A stretch of 64,000 bases of DNA from Panopea generosa (lineage: Eukaryota; Mollusca; Bivalvia; Adapedonta; Hiatellidae), in NCBI GenBank assembly GCA_029582155.1, contig CM055895.1, forward strand, positions 49,705,750 to 49,769,749, in the 5' to 3' direction. A model generated the notes under the pieces. It worked only from the letters and a program-made list of their open reading frames with translations, had not been told where the DNA came from and searched no databases. The translations under genes were made by a program, and so were the position numbers. This document shows, piece by piece, positions 22,116-58,718 of this stretch. Within the stretch, counting starts at the first letter, position 1. The number at the start of each line of letters is the position of its first letter.

Positions 22116-25100
22116 AGCATGCTACTTCTGTGTGGAAGTGCACAGAATACTGTCTCAAATAGACACCGTCGCGATATGACTGAAAACTTGTTGAAAGCGG
22201 CGACGCTTAACACCGTATAACAACATCTACAAGCTACGTCCGCTTTGTTAATAACCATTTGTATAAATCAGCAATGAGAAAATAGAACTAGCTTTGTGAA
22301 AACCATTTTATATCGTAACGATGCCTTTATTTTGAACAGTTATTTGCACGTTGTACGTGTGTGGTTATATTGAATAGGAATATATCCAATAAATTCGCTG
22401 GCCAATCAAAATACTTCCACTTAAATAGATTTTAATGATTTCAGACTATTTGCAAACCATCTTACCACATTTAGTAGAGGAGCGATTATAAATACGTTCT
22501 TTAACAAAACACGCTTTAAAATTGCAGATTTATATGGAACCATGTTACAAACATATAGTAAATTTACACTGTCAGCCGTAAAGCAAGCTTATTTAACTCG
22601 TTTTTTTTTTCAAATATGAAAAAAAACAACACGATTTCATTAAAATTGAAATTTAGATTCAATTTTCACTATACTTATAATAGTAGTTGTCTTCAAATTT
22701 ATACAAGGCAACACATTTGTCTTGATGGAGCCCAAAATATATTTTAAAACAACTTCCAATCTATCAATCAAAAATGTCTTCTCGGTAAATATGTCTTAAT
22801 TAATCTACGTAACGAGAAAACAACTTCAATTGGCTGAAACACGCAAAGGCAATAAAAAGGTAAACACATATTAAAGAAAGTCGTCTTACATAGTTCTTAA
22901 CAGCATATAGAATCGTGTTCATATTTAGAGGTTCTACTTACTGTTTTTATTTATGCTCTCATTTCTGTTGTCTTTTGTAGCTCTTTGTAAAGTTGACAAA
23001 GCTTATAATACAACGTTTCTTAACGTCGTTACCAAGTACGTTACTAAGTAGCGTGACGTAGTTCCGCCGGACGTTTGATAAAAAAAAACTGGAACAAAGT
23101 GTGTGTGCGTGCGTGCGTGCGAGTGTCGTCTTGATTTACGTTTAAAACGCATGACACTTATTGAAATAAAAATGCAAATATATGTGCATGTTACATTCTA
23201 GCTTTACAGCAAATACATGAAAGACTTATGTGAATTATGCAATAAAATATGTTTAAACCAAATACATGAAATGTCCTTCCCGCCAATTATTGCCATCAGA
23301 ACGGCGTATTGCAGGATTTCATGCCGTAGATTTTCGGCAAATTCGGCTTCATACGACGAATGTTCAGTCATTATAACCACCCTTTCCGGCTTTTAGGTTG
23401 GGACGCAGCATGTGCCGCCATCGTCGATCCGCTGGCGATAAGATGCGTTATGTACCTAGGGAATTATCATTGTCTCCGATTTAGGTTTTAATTTCATCTC
23501 TCCAATACTCAATCAATAGTAAAATAATAAGTCGTTTATGAACTATCGAACACCGACAATACAATCTGGTCGTTTTGTATATTTTTAAAGATGTTTTCAA
23601 ATATTTTGGAATAGTTGTAGATTCTTAAAAAAAAAAATGACAATTCAATATTAGTATATTATATCTTTCCTGTCAAAGACGCATTGCATGATTGTTTCTG
23701 GGTAAAAAATGTAGGTAATTTCTTGTAAAATTTAATGCCAGTAACGAAATTCGGTAAAAAAAAATATGTTGTTCACAAAAGCTTATGACCTCTAAAGTCA
23801 GCGAGCTAAGTTGGTGCTTGGGGTAGAATAATGTTTTTTGGTAGAAGCTCTCTGTAAAATTTATATGTGTAATAAGAAAACAAAAGCACTCACTCAGTTG
23901 ACAAAATATAACCTGAACACGAAACGGACGGATAAACACCTAGCAATTCTTAATCCCCCCACCCCGCTTCTCATAATATTTTCCTGTTTCATCAGTTCAG
24001 CCAGTACGGTAAAACACCAGACGTTTGTCTGCTGGACACATTGTCCGAGAAATTATGGTTATATACTACTGTGCAAGTTTAGTGAAGATCCAATGACAAA
24101 CGATTGTGGAAAAGTACACACAATATCAAATAGTGCAGTTTTGAGTAATCAATGCAATATTTACCTGATTTGGTCATTTCAAAACATGTCCCAGTGACTG
24201 AATTATAGCAGCTTTATGACACATTTATACGTCTATGCATGACCGAGATAGTACTTGTATATAATCAAAACCACAGTGCAATATTGGTGAAAATCAAATA
24301 CTAAATACAAGTGTTGGAATGCAGCATGCTCAAATACAGTGTCACAAATCGCATATCACATAATTCCTTGTGTCAGTCAAAATCTAACGAACCCAATTTC
24401 ATTTTTATTCTTTCTTTCTTTACGAAAATGTTTTATTGCCGTCTTGATTGTTTTTTTGTAAATGTTGTGTAGTTGGGAAGGACCGATTTTAATGTTGGAT
24501 AGCTTGTGGCCCATCACTTTTGCTACCACATGTATACAATAAAGCATTAACATATGTGAGTGCAATAGTGCAATAAGTGCATTTGTTTACTATTCAAAGC
24601 TAGAATTTTTCCGAGATATTACTCCTCTACGATGTAACCGGAGCCATTTTATTTTAACAGAGATGATTTGTACCAAATATATACAAACTTTGCTGGTTTG
24701 TTTTGGAGAATATTTTTGAAATTTCACAATTTTAAAATGAAAATTTCCTATGTTAAATTGATAAGTCCCTGGGATCGGGCCAATTTTGACTCTAGGGTCA
24801 TGGTTGGAGCAAACACCGAGAGATCTGATTATGTGATTATATAAGCTCATGGCCTTATACTTCCGGACAAATTTTTGAAATTTTAAAGAAAAAAACAAAC
24901 AACCAAAGCCTCAGGGGAGGGGCCAAATTTTTCATCAGGGTCACGATTTGATGAAACGTGAGAGAGCTTCATGTAACAAATTTTCACACCAAATTTGGTT
25001 AAAATCTGTAGAGCATTTTAAGACAAATCTTTTTAAGCGTTAACAACTGACAACGGACAATTGGCCAACTGACACAGGACGATCACAAAATAAACGTCTG
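22116..25100. other. Non-coding region with fragments of dispersed repeats
   Basis: I see no gene. 24040-24125 resembles the interior of the AACAAGAG-type repeats ('tactactgtgcaagtttagt', 'gaagatccaatgacaaa'; compare 53290). 24600-25040 resembles 38320-38460 ('ctagggtcatggtt', 'aaggccttgtac'-like text) and is probably another old repeat. A small GT/GC microsatellite lies near 23101. Confidence 0.5.
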
Positions 25101-25699
25101 TATACTCACATGTCCTACATTTAGGTAAAATAATATTTATTTTCACTGACGTTTCATAATGCAGCAGCAATTGTCAACCCAAACCTAAATCGATTCAAGG
25201 ACCAGGTAGAAACAGCTGACTTGCATCTCTACCAATTGTGGAACAAAGAATTGACAACAGCCTTAGCAAGCAACATTGTACTTCACTAGACAAGCTGAGG
25301 CATCTGTAACTAACCATATTCAAACACACTGTATAGTTAGTGTCAACTTTGCTTATTTGGTTAAAGTACTTTACAAGTGTGGATATCAGGGCCTTTTTAA
25401 AGAAAAGATAGGACCCAGTTGAAAACCTGAAAATGGATATGATAAAGTAAAACAGAAAAAAAAAACACATAATAAATATCTTTGTACATTTTTAATTCAT
25501 AAAAATATTAACAAAATACATGTCAAAGCCATAATATCAGGCTTTATTATGTTGTCATAGCAACACGTTAGCAACAACATTCACATGTAATGCACATACA
25601 AAATGGTTCAACAAAGTTTCTTTACACTGCAGTACATGTGTTCTGGATCAACTACACTAATGTTGCCTGATATAAGGGAAATACAGTGTTTATCTAATC

Positions 25700-27640
25700 C
25701 TGCAAACATCACAAGTTCTGTTTTATTGGAGCGGTTTCTAGTCAAAACATCCCAAGTTACAGTGTCTGTTTTATTGGAGCGGTTTCTAGTCAAAACATCA
25801 CAAGTTAGTGTTTGTTTTATTGGAGCCATTTCTGGTCAAAACATCACAAGTCACAGTGTTTCTGTTTTATTGGAGCGGTTTTTGGTCAAAACATTACAAG
25901 TCACAGTGTTTGTTTTATTGGAGCGGTTTCTAGTCAAAACATCACAAGTTACAGTGTTTCTGTTTTATTGGAGCGGTTTCTAGTCAAAACATCACAAGTT
26001 ACAGTGTTTGTTTTATTGGAGCGGTTTCTAGTCAAAACATCACAAGTTACAGTGTTTGTTTTATTGGAGCCATTTTTAGTCAAAACATAGCAAGTTACAG
26101 TGTTTCTGTTTTATTGGAGTGGTTTCTAGTCAAAACATCATAAGTCACAGTGTTTATGTTTTATTGGAGCGGTTCCTAGTCAAATAATTACATGTCACAG
26201 TGTTTCTGTTTTATTGGAGCGGTTTTTGGTCAAAACATTACAAGTCACAGTGTTTGTTTTATTGGAGCGGTTTCTAGTCAAAACATCACAAGTTACAGTG
26301 TTTCTGTTTTATTGGAGCGGTTTCTAGTCAAAACATCACAAGTTACAGTGTTTGTTTTATTGGAGCGGTTTCTAGTCAAAACATCACAAGTTACAGTGTT
26401 TGTTTTATTGGAGCCATTTTTAGTCAAAACATAGCAAGTTACAGTGTTTCTGTTTTATTGGAGTGGTTTCTAGTCAAAACATCACAAGTTACAGTGTTTC
26501 TGTTTTATTGGAGCGGTTTCTAGTCAAAACATCACAAGTTACAGTGTTTGTTTTACTGGAGCGGTTTTTGGTCAAAACATTACAAGTTAGTGTTTGTTTT
26601 ATTGGAGCCATTTTTGGTCAAAACATCACAAGTCACAGTGTTTCTGTTTTATTGGAGCGGTTCCTAGTCAAATAATTACATGTCACAGTGTTTCTGTTTT
26701 ATTGGAGCGGTTTCTAGTCAAAACATCACAAGCTACAGTGTTTCTGTTTTATTGGAGCGGTTTCTAGTCAAAACATCACAAGTTACAGTGTTTGTTTTAC
26801 TGGAGCGGTTTTTGGTCAAAACATCACAAGTAAGTGTTTGTTTTATTGGAGCCATTTCTGGTCAAAACATCACAAGTCACAGTGTTTCTGTTTTATTGGA
26901 GCGGTTTTTGGTCAAAACATTACAAGTCACAGTGTTTGTTTTATTGGAGCGGTTTCTTGTCAAAACATCACAAGTTACAGTGTTTCTGTTTTATTGGAGC
27001 GGTTTCTAGTCAAAACATCACAAGTTACAGTGTTTGTTTTATTGGAGCGGTTTCTAGTCAAAACATCACAATTTACAGCGTTTGTTTTATTGGAGCCATT
27101 TTTAGTCAAAACATAGCAAGTTACAGTGTTTCTGTTTTATTGCAGTGGTTTCTAGTCAAAACATCATAAGTCACAGTGTTTATGTTTTATTGGAGCGGTT
27201 CCTAGTCAAATAATTACATGTCACAGTGTTTCTGTTTTATTGGAGCGGTTTCTAGTCAAAACATCACAAGTTACAGTGTTTGTTTTATTGGAGCGGTTTC
27301 TAGTCAAAAACATCACAAATTACAGTGTTTCTGTTTATTTGAGCAGTTCCTAGTCAAAACATTACATGTTACAGTGTTTCTGTTTTATTGGAGTGTTTTC
27401 TAGTCAAAACATTACAAGTCACAGTGTTTCTGTTTTATTGCAGCAGTTTCTAGTCAAAACATAACAAGTTACAGTGTTACTGTTTTATTGGAGCGGTTTC
27501 TAGTTATTTTTCTGTTTTATTGGAGCGGTTTCTAATCAAAACATTACAAGTCAGTTGTTCTGTTTTTTTGAAGCGGTTTTATAGTCAAAACATTACAAGT
27601 AACAGTGTTACTGTTTTATTGGAGCTTGTTCTAGTCAAAT
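25700..27640. repeat. ~48-50-bp minisatellite, about 39 units, with higher-order duplication
   Basis: Core unit: 'gttttattggagcggtttct', 'agtcaaaacatcacaagtta', 'cagtgttt' with an optional 'ct', giving 48- and 50-bp variants. A multi-unit block starting near 25811 recurs near 26837 (about 1026 bp later), and the marker variant 'caaataattacatgtcacag' appears near 26180, 26668 and 27208. The many plus-strand ORFs here are repeat by-products. Confidence 0.97.
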
Positions 27641-28129
27641 ATGAGACAACTCCAATTAATGAAGCCTCATTTATATTGCCGATATTTTTTGCAATTTCAA
27701 TAGTAAAACTGCACATTTATATCAAACATCATATATTGTGGATACTAAATCGCGTCCTGCGATAAAGTCACTCTTTGGCCAGTATTGGGTTATACTAAAA
27801 CATTGACATCGAAAGCGGAAAATGGCGACCTGTGATGCATTAGTAACTCATATTGTTGCAGCTGTTTTACAAGCTTCACATGACACTGATTACAACTGTT
27901 GTTGTTGAGTTCAACAACGTAAATTTCAATACCATTCATTACGCAATTCTTTACACCTGTGAACAATTTTGGCAAGGGAAGAATGAAAACATAATTGGCT
28001 GACACCAATACAAACAAGTATGTCAAATGCATTATCATTATAATAGACCTAGGTTAGCCATAGTTAAAATGTGGTGATACCTCAGATAAAACTAAAACAG
28101 TAATGTCAAACATGACCCAGTCATGTAGG

Positions 28130-28790
28130 TTAAGATGAACTGAAATACAGATACTTTGATCTAATAATGTGAACTGAAATACAGATACCTAACTTGATCT
28201 AATTATGTGACCTGAAATACAGATACTTTATTTGATCTGATTATGTGACCTGAAATACAGATACCTAATCTGATCCGTTTTGTGAACTGAAATACAGATA
28301 CGTAATTTGATCTAAATATGTGACCTGAAATACAGATACTTAATTTGATCTGATTATGTGACCTGAAATACAGATACCTAATTTGATCCGATTATGTGAC
28401 CTGAAATACAGATACTTAATTTGATCTGATTATGTGACCTGATATACAGATACCTAATTTGATCTGATTATGTGACCTGAAATACAGATACCTAATTTGA
28501 TACGATAATGTGAACTGAAATACAGATACCTAATTTGATCTGATTGAAACACAGATACAAAATTTCATACGATCATGTGAAATGAAATACAGATACCTAA
28601 TTTGATCTAATTATGTGATTTGAAATCCAGATACCTAATTTCATCTGATTATTTGAACTGAAATACAGATACTTAATTTAATCTGATTATGTGACAGCTA
28701 CAAAATTTCATCTGATTATGTGAACTGAAATACAAATACTTAATTTGATCTAATTATGTGAACTGAAATACAGATACCTTATTTGATTTA
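28130..28790. repeat. 38-bp minisatellite, about 17 units
   Basis: Units of 'tgacctgaaatacagatact', 'taatttgatctgattatg' repeat at 38 bp, more degenerate towards the right end. Confidence 0.95.
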
Positions 28791-29177
28791 GTCCTATGAA
28801 ATGAACAAGACGATGTGGATTCAGATAAAATTTTACTCAAAACTTTTTATAATGAAAACCTTATTTAAAAATATTTATTATTTAATTTTTTTCATACTGA
28901 AGTTAATTCTAGACATTTTTTCATACAGAATTTAGTAAAATCGAAACATATATCCAATTCATCTTTTACCTGAGGTACATCACGGAAGTACAGAATGCAG
29001 ATATAGAGGTATGGCAGCCAACATATATATATATCACATGGTGCTGTAGGGAATAACATTCCAGCACTATATTATTCAAATCATAACAAAACACACACAA
29101 TTCTGGATTTGATTGGCGATATCTATTAATAATAATCAAATTGAAATCCTGTCTATCTTTACAGAAGCACGACTTCA

Positions 29178-29611
29178 AACTAGATATGTGTCATTGGACA
29201 CGGATGCCCCCACTATATGTTAGTAAATTTTACCAAAAGTTAAATAAAAAAGGGCCCATAACTCTGAAAAAATTTGACCACTATCGGCAAATAGTGAACA
29301 TGACCTGTATTTTATAATTATACAGCTAACACATCAAATGTTATTTAAATATGTTTTATCGAAAATTAAGTTGAGAAAGGGTCACAACTCTTATAAAATT
29401 TGACCGATGTTGGCAAATGTGGTTCTTGGTCTGTATTTTATAATTAAACAAGAAATATTCATTCAATACATACTCTTTCGCGAAATTTTGACCAGAAACC
29501 AAATATTTCCTCGGACAGACGGATGAACAAAGGAATAAAAGGACGAATAGACTGGAGTAACACTTAATGAATGCCTTTCCAACATTTTTCAAACAGCAGG
29601 GGGCATAAAAA
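29178..29611 (+). mobile_element. HINE-like dispersed repeat, ACTAGA/GGGGGCATAAA superfamily
   Basis: 5' end: 'actagatatgtgtcattgga' then 'cacggatgcccccactat'; GTGTC-attg-GACAC forms a 5-bp hairpin. 3' end: 'cagcagggggcataaaaac'. The inner 5' block ATGCCCCC and the 3' block GGGGGCAT are inverted repeats. The interior contains two 'agggcccataactct'/'agggtcacaactct' modules. Confidence 0.75.
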
Positions 29612-29984
29612 CAAGACTCTAATCAACTTCACATATAAAATCTGTTCAATGCAAAATCATTTCAAGTATTTTAAATACGAAGATTAATTCATTAGCTAGT
29701 CAATGTAACAAAAGTACCTTGATACTTCATAATAAAACTTTTTCCCCCCAGTTATCAATATCATGTTATTATATATATAATAATAATAAAAACTGAAACT
29801 TCCTTTCTTTCCACTATTTCTTCTTTTTTTTCTTTCAAATTTTAGCATTATAAGCAATTGAAGCATGCTAAAAATTCAATCATAACTATAATAAGCACTA
29901 AGTTATTTGTATGGATTTCACACCTTTTTCAACAATATGTCAGTTATTGAACAGCAATCAACACACTTAAATCATTCTTCCTGG

Positions 29985-30180
29985 GATGCCCTAGGCAGTT
30001 AACCACTACAAGACATCTTATCTTTGCAAGTAACTAACTACTTCCCCACATATTCAGAGGCAGGAGATGCACGACTGTACAACATTCATTACCAATCATC
30101 ACAGACTGGATAGGCAGGGATTCTAATTCCAGATTGACAGTCAGACTAATTTCCCAACTGCTTGCCTGGCCCAAAATTTA
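29985..30180 (-). repeat. Degenerate SINE family 4 copy
   Basis: Keeps 'tgcaagtaactaacta', 'cattaccaatcatcacagac', 'ttgacagtcagacta' in the same order as 46880-47140, but heavily mutated. Confidence 0.45.
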
Positions 30181-31775
30181 GAACTATCAATGATTTCTGT
30201 TGAAAATCGTCATATCTGCATTAAACCAACATTGGAGCTTCATATTCGAAATCTATTCGAAAAACATTTAACTTTAGCATAAGAGTGGTACTCATGTTAT
30301 GGATACGAGACAGGTTTAGTTCAGCTTATACTCAGTTTGATGGATATATAACCTGATGTATACATCTTGCCATTTGCCTTACCGTATTACATAGTTCTGT
30401 GTCCCCTTTACCTCCCCCCCACCCCAATCTTTATATCTCCATCATTGTCCACCCCAACACTGTCAACATCAAAACTCACTTTATTACAGATGGAGTCTTT
30501 TTAATATTTGTAATTTGTCATACTGCAGTCCATACTCTCTAAACAACCAAACCTTGACTGCTGATGTACACGCATGTAATTTCCACTGTGAAATACTGAT
30601 ACATTGTTTTATTGTATTATCTGGCAACGAGCGTTAGTTAACTTTCAGGTGTCTTATGTACCAATATCAACTTAAAATGATCTTACAGCACATGGCCATG
30701 TTACTACTTGTGTTAACTAACAATTTGTAATATTTTCTCAAGTACACTTTATAAAACAACGGAAGCTGTCCATACTCAAGATGAGAGTATAACACAGCGA
30801 CAGCTGCAAATAAGCATTCATCACACACAGTTTCTGTTTGCAGTCTTTTCACAATTAAATTAGCACATATTTTGTGTTAAAGCATATGGCATTTCAAAAA
30901 ATGTTACATAGTATTTCTGTTAAGCACAGTTTCATAAACATTAATTTAGAGTATAATGTCATATAACATTTTCGATAAAAGAAAATGTTTTACAAATCAA
31001 AACTTTTTTATCACTTTATGTGACTCAAGTTATGTTATTCTCGTCCAAAATGTCTACCGCTAACCGTTCTCAACCCTACCCTTTCATCTATTCAACCTTT
31101 ATATCACATGAACCCCCATCCAATAGTCTTTCTTTAAAATTTCCCAGATACCCACCCCATCAAGTTTCCATCTCTTTTGTTCCATTCATATCCCACCCTA
31201 ACCCTTCACCTTTTTTTATTTTTAATGTCCCCTTTTCAATCCCCACCCACTCATCTTTCTACCTCTAATAGCACATAATTCCTCCCCACACACAGTTGAC
31301 TTCCTGTGTTTAATATCCCCATCATAATCTTCCTCCCCCTAATCTTTATATCTTAAACGGCTACTTCCCAAACCTCCCACCCAGCCCCAACCCCCATCCC
31401 TAGCGCCTTCCCATCTTTCATATGTCCCGTTCCTTCAATAAAGTTCCACACTTGTTCTTGCATTGTGAGTGCACAGAATTGAGCTTCATCAATAAATTAT
31501 TGTAGACAAACATCACTGAAGACATATATGAATCCTGTTTCACATTCTGTGCTCACAAGGTAAGGTGTAATTAAAGCATCCATGTACGATTCCCTTATCA
31601 CATTTTTTACAATATATCCTTATGCTTTCTCTGCAGGTTTTTCACTCTTTCTCTTTGTTCACATAAATGAAGCCAAGTGCTCATAGCAGGAAAGGAATGT
31701 ATTTTGCCTGCTTTTGCCTCGAAGCAGACAGAGAAGAGACACAATACACGATAGGTTGCGTACACATATATGATT
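30181..31775. other. 3' flank of CSN1; pyrimidine-rich plus strand
   Basis: From about 31020 to 31440 the plus strand is very rich in C and T (so the CSN1 transcript would be purine-rich). A minus-strand AATAAA at about 31216-31221 could end the CSN1 mRNA some 555 bases after the stop codon. No other gene is seen. Confidence 0.4.
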
Positions 31776-55055
<23,280 letters not shown>

Positions 55056-57010
55056 CTTTAGAATAACAAATATAAAGAAAATCTTTAAAGTAAAATAAGT
55101 ATTCTGTATTTCAATACTTTTCTGTAAATGAAGTAAGTTTTTATTAGGGCTGTGTATTGCCAGGACACTTCCGATACATGACGTACCGCGATATGGGTAG
55201 GCAGATACGCAATACAATACAAAACGTTGCTTAACATTAGAAAACAATCTTACTTTTGTTTTGTAGTTCTCATTGATATGAAATACACAAGTATCGAGTG
55301 ACAAATATTTTCATATTTTGTCGGTAATGCGGAACAGTTTATTGTTTGTATTATATGTTTTTATTTGTTTCCAATTTCCTTTTATTTTCATAAGCAAATT
55401 AAAATAAGAGTTTGAACGCGATTTGGAGTTTTAATTACACAATTTAGAATTCATATACGCATACTGAAATGTGAAGTCAGAGCTCTAGAGACTACCCATA
55501 CTAGCTCTACCGAATGTTTATAAATAGACTATTTTACTGCAAAACAGTTTAGGCCATTATAAATTAACTGCTAGACTATCATCCAAATTTTTCTTAAAAA
55601 CCGGGAGGGCGGGAGGATCTTATTTTTTTTTTTTAAAATGTTTGATGTTTTTTTATTGTTTTTTTTTTTATGAAAATAAAAAGGGTTGGGCGGCATGAAA
55701 ATTACGGTGTTGGCAGGGATGATAATGTAGCAATTAATTTATTATGGCCTTATGTTTGTTATTATTTGTTCCAATTTTCTTCAGTTTTTTTAAATGCAAA
55801 TTAAAGTTTAAATAGCAAACAGAGTTTTATTTGCTTAAATGTAGTTTTTGTACACACATAATTATTGAACATTTAAAATGCCGAAGTCATGCCTCTAGAA
55901 CAGATACTAACTGTACACAGAGGGCTAAAAAAAACACTAAAACATCCCGTTATTGCAAAATAAATAAACAGAGCCGCTCTTCAAACAAAAGGTGTTGACG
56001 TTTAATGGGGCCTTTGCAATGCAACCAGTTTAGAAGGTCAACATCCTGGCAATTTCATAAAACAAAGTAGGAAACGGTTTTATATACGTAAATAAACAAT
56101 TTAAACTGTATTCTCAATCGTTGACTGGGTGACGGTTTCTTATAAGATATTGAGACAACATTTTATCCGAAATCTTTGTTTTATTTATTTGCGAAATGTC
56201 CTTGATATATTTATTTTTTATCGCAAACTGGCGCCTTTGGCTACTGACAGCGTGAGCCCTGCAGATTTATGATTTATAAATATAATACAGAAGTAAGGCT
56301 ATTTAATTGATCTCTCGATAATATTTGATCATTGGAATGGATTTTATGCTCTTTTTGGGTTTTATTTTAAAGGAAATTGAATATGCATAACCAACCACTG
56401 TATCATGGTATGGCTGATATGGACCCTGCCAATACAATACGCATTTTGCTCAGAAACGAACCGCAATAAACTGATATACCTGAACAGTATTAACCTATCT
56501 TTATATGTCTCAAAAAAGTGAAAACAAATAATGAGAAAACGTTGAGGAGGGTTGGCGTTTATTATCACACAGAAACAGTGTTTCATTTACAAATTTTCAT
56601 GCACGAGACCCAGGACAGGGTGGTGTGGGGTAGGGATTTGCCCCTATGTTTGAAATAAGTGGGGGGATTTTTAAAAAAAAAGAACAGATATATTTTAAGC
56701 AAAACTATGTACAGTGCCTGTAATGGAGGGCCGAAAATTTTTTGGGACGATTAAAAAATTGGAGTCACTGGCCCAAATGGCATGTTGGAAGCCCAAATAT
56801 CTTTTGATTATTTTATTATATAAAAACATTAAAAGAAAAAAAAAACATAAGTTTATTATCATATTTTATCATTATTCTTTAATCAACTTGTCTTGGCACA
56901 TTGCCCCTGTATCAAGGGACTATAGAAGAATCTCTAATTCCTTGTCTGTAAACAATTCTCATCATCACTATAGTAATCCGATTCTTCATAGCAATTATCA
57001 TTGCACAAGT
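55056..57010. other. Region upstream of the first visible CSN1 exon; repeats, no gene seen
   Basis: The missing CSN1 start exon could be here but I found no convincing ATG exon with a donor. 56145-56271 is the inverted partner of 52131-52745. 55145-55235 ('agggctgtgtattgccagga' onward) looks like the end of another repeat. Confidence 0.45.
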
Positions 57011-57013
57011 TAA

Positions 57014-58718
57014 AACTAGACCTATCATTGTAGTGATGAATACCCCCGAACGCCGCCATGACAGAAATTGGTTAACCATTGTATGAAGTTTTATTAAATT
57101 ATATAGTTTTAAAGTTATGCTCCAGACAAAAAAAATCTTAATAAAAGAGAATGTTATGGATTGAGTTGTTTGTATTGTTAATTTTTTTATGGTTTTGTTA
57201 AAATTAAAAACGGTCTTTTTAATTATTGTGCAGTGTACAAGCTTTCATGGCAATCAATAAATGTTATACTTTTTCGAGTTATGTTGAGGGACAACAATTT
57301 TATGGATAAGAAACAAACAAGAGCACTAGGAATACAATATCGAACCAGCTTTGCTCGAACTCCATGTATTCATCAACTTGGTTCTTTCATGAACTTTATT
57401 AAACTGTTATCACTGATGGCTTTAAAAGTACTTTAAAAGTACTGCACCAGACAAGGGAAATATATCAAAGGGCAATAACTCTGTAATTAGCAAGAATAGT
57501 GTTATGTTCTTGTACACTGCACTTCCTCTCATTATATTCTACCATTGTATGAAGTTTGATGAAATTCCATCCAGTACTTTAAAAGTAATGCTCCGGACAA
57601 GGGAAATATATCAAAGGGCAATAACTCTGTAATTAGCAAGAATAGAGTTATGTTTCCTGTACACTGCACTTCCTGTCATTATATTCTACCATTGTATGAA
57701 GTTTGATGAAATTCCATCCAGTACTTTAAAAGTAATGCACCGGACAAGGGAAATATATCAAAGGGCAATAACTCTGTAATTAGCAAGAATAGAGTTATGT
57801 TTCTTGTACACTGCACTTCCTCTCATTATATTCTACCATTGTATGAAGCTTGATGAAATTCCATCTGGTACTTTTCAAGTTATGCTCCGGACAAGAAAAA
57901 ATATCAAAGGGCAATAACTCTGTAGTTAGCAAGAATAGAGTTATGTTTCTTGTACACTGCACTTCCTCTCATTATATTCTACCATTGTATGAAGTTTGAT
58001 GAAATTCCATCCAGTACTTTAAAAGTAATGGTCCAGACAAGGGAAATATATCAAAGGGCAATAACTCTGTAATTAGCAAAGAGTTATGTTTCTTGTACAC
58101 TGCACTTCCTGTCATTATATTCTACCATTGTATGAAGTTTGATGAAATTACATCCCGTATTTTAAAAGTAATGCTCCGGACAAGGGAAATATATCAAAGG
58201 GCAATAACTCTGTCATTAGCAAGAATAGAGTTATGTTTCCTGTACACTGCACTTCCTCTCATTATATTCTACCATTGTATGAAGCTTGATGAAACTCCAT
58301 CCGGTACTTTTCAAGTTATGCTCCGGACAAGAAAAAATATCAAAGGGAAATATATCAAAGGGCAATAACTCTGTAATTAGCAAGAATAGAGTTATGTTTC
58401 CTGTACACTGCACTTCCTCTCATTATATTCTACCATTGTATGAAGCTTGATGAAATTCCATCCGGTACTTTTTCAAGTTATGCTCCGGACAAGAAAAAAT
58501 ATCAAAGGGCAATAACTCTGTAGTTAGCAAGAATAGAGTTATGTTTCTTGTACACTGCACTTCCTCTCATTATATTCTACCATTGAATGACGTTTGATGA
58601 AATTCCATCCAGTACTTTTCAAGTGATGCTCCGGACAAGGAAAATTGCAAAGGACAGACCGACCTCAGGGTGACTCCAGTATACCCCCTCAAAACTTCGT
58701 TTGTCGGGGGTATAATAA
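57014..58718 (+). mobile_element. HINE-like repeat, ACTAGA superfamily, expanded by an internal array
   Basis: 5' 'actagacctatcattgtagt' then 'gatgaatacccccgaac'; 3' TATACCCCC and GGGGGTATA form a perfect 9-bp stem, ending 'tataataa'. The 5' ATACCCCCGA and the 3' TCGGGGGTAT are inverted. This differs from the GCCCCC/GGGGGC pair of the copy at 29178, yet stays complementary. Confidence 0.75.
57440..58650. repeat. ~146-bp tandem repeat, ~8 units, inside the element above
   Basis: Units contain 'aaagggcaataactctgtaa', 'tcttgtacactgcacttcct', 'accattgtatgaagtttgat' and 'aaattccatccagtacttt'. Spacing between the first two units is 146 bp. Identity between units is high, so the expansion is recent. 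Confidence 0.95.

Noticed and set aside
25603-27403. Repeated plus-strand ORFs of 60-126 codons
   Set aside because: All are readings of the 48-50-bp minisatellite without a consistent frame.
55145-56445. A single element bounded by 'agggctgtgtattgcca' and 'ccctgccaatacaatac'
   Set aside because: The two ends do not form a consistent inverted or direct repeat, so I could not define the boundaries.
57003-57059. Possible CSN1 start exon beginning ATGGCGGCGTTCGG on minus
   Set aside because: The sequence is the 5' end of an ACTAGA-type dispersed repeat, and the codons do not resemble the CSN1 N-terminus.
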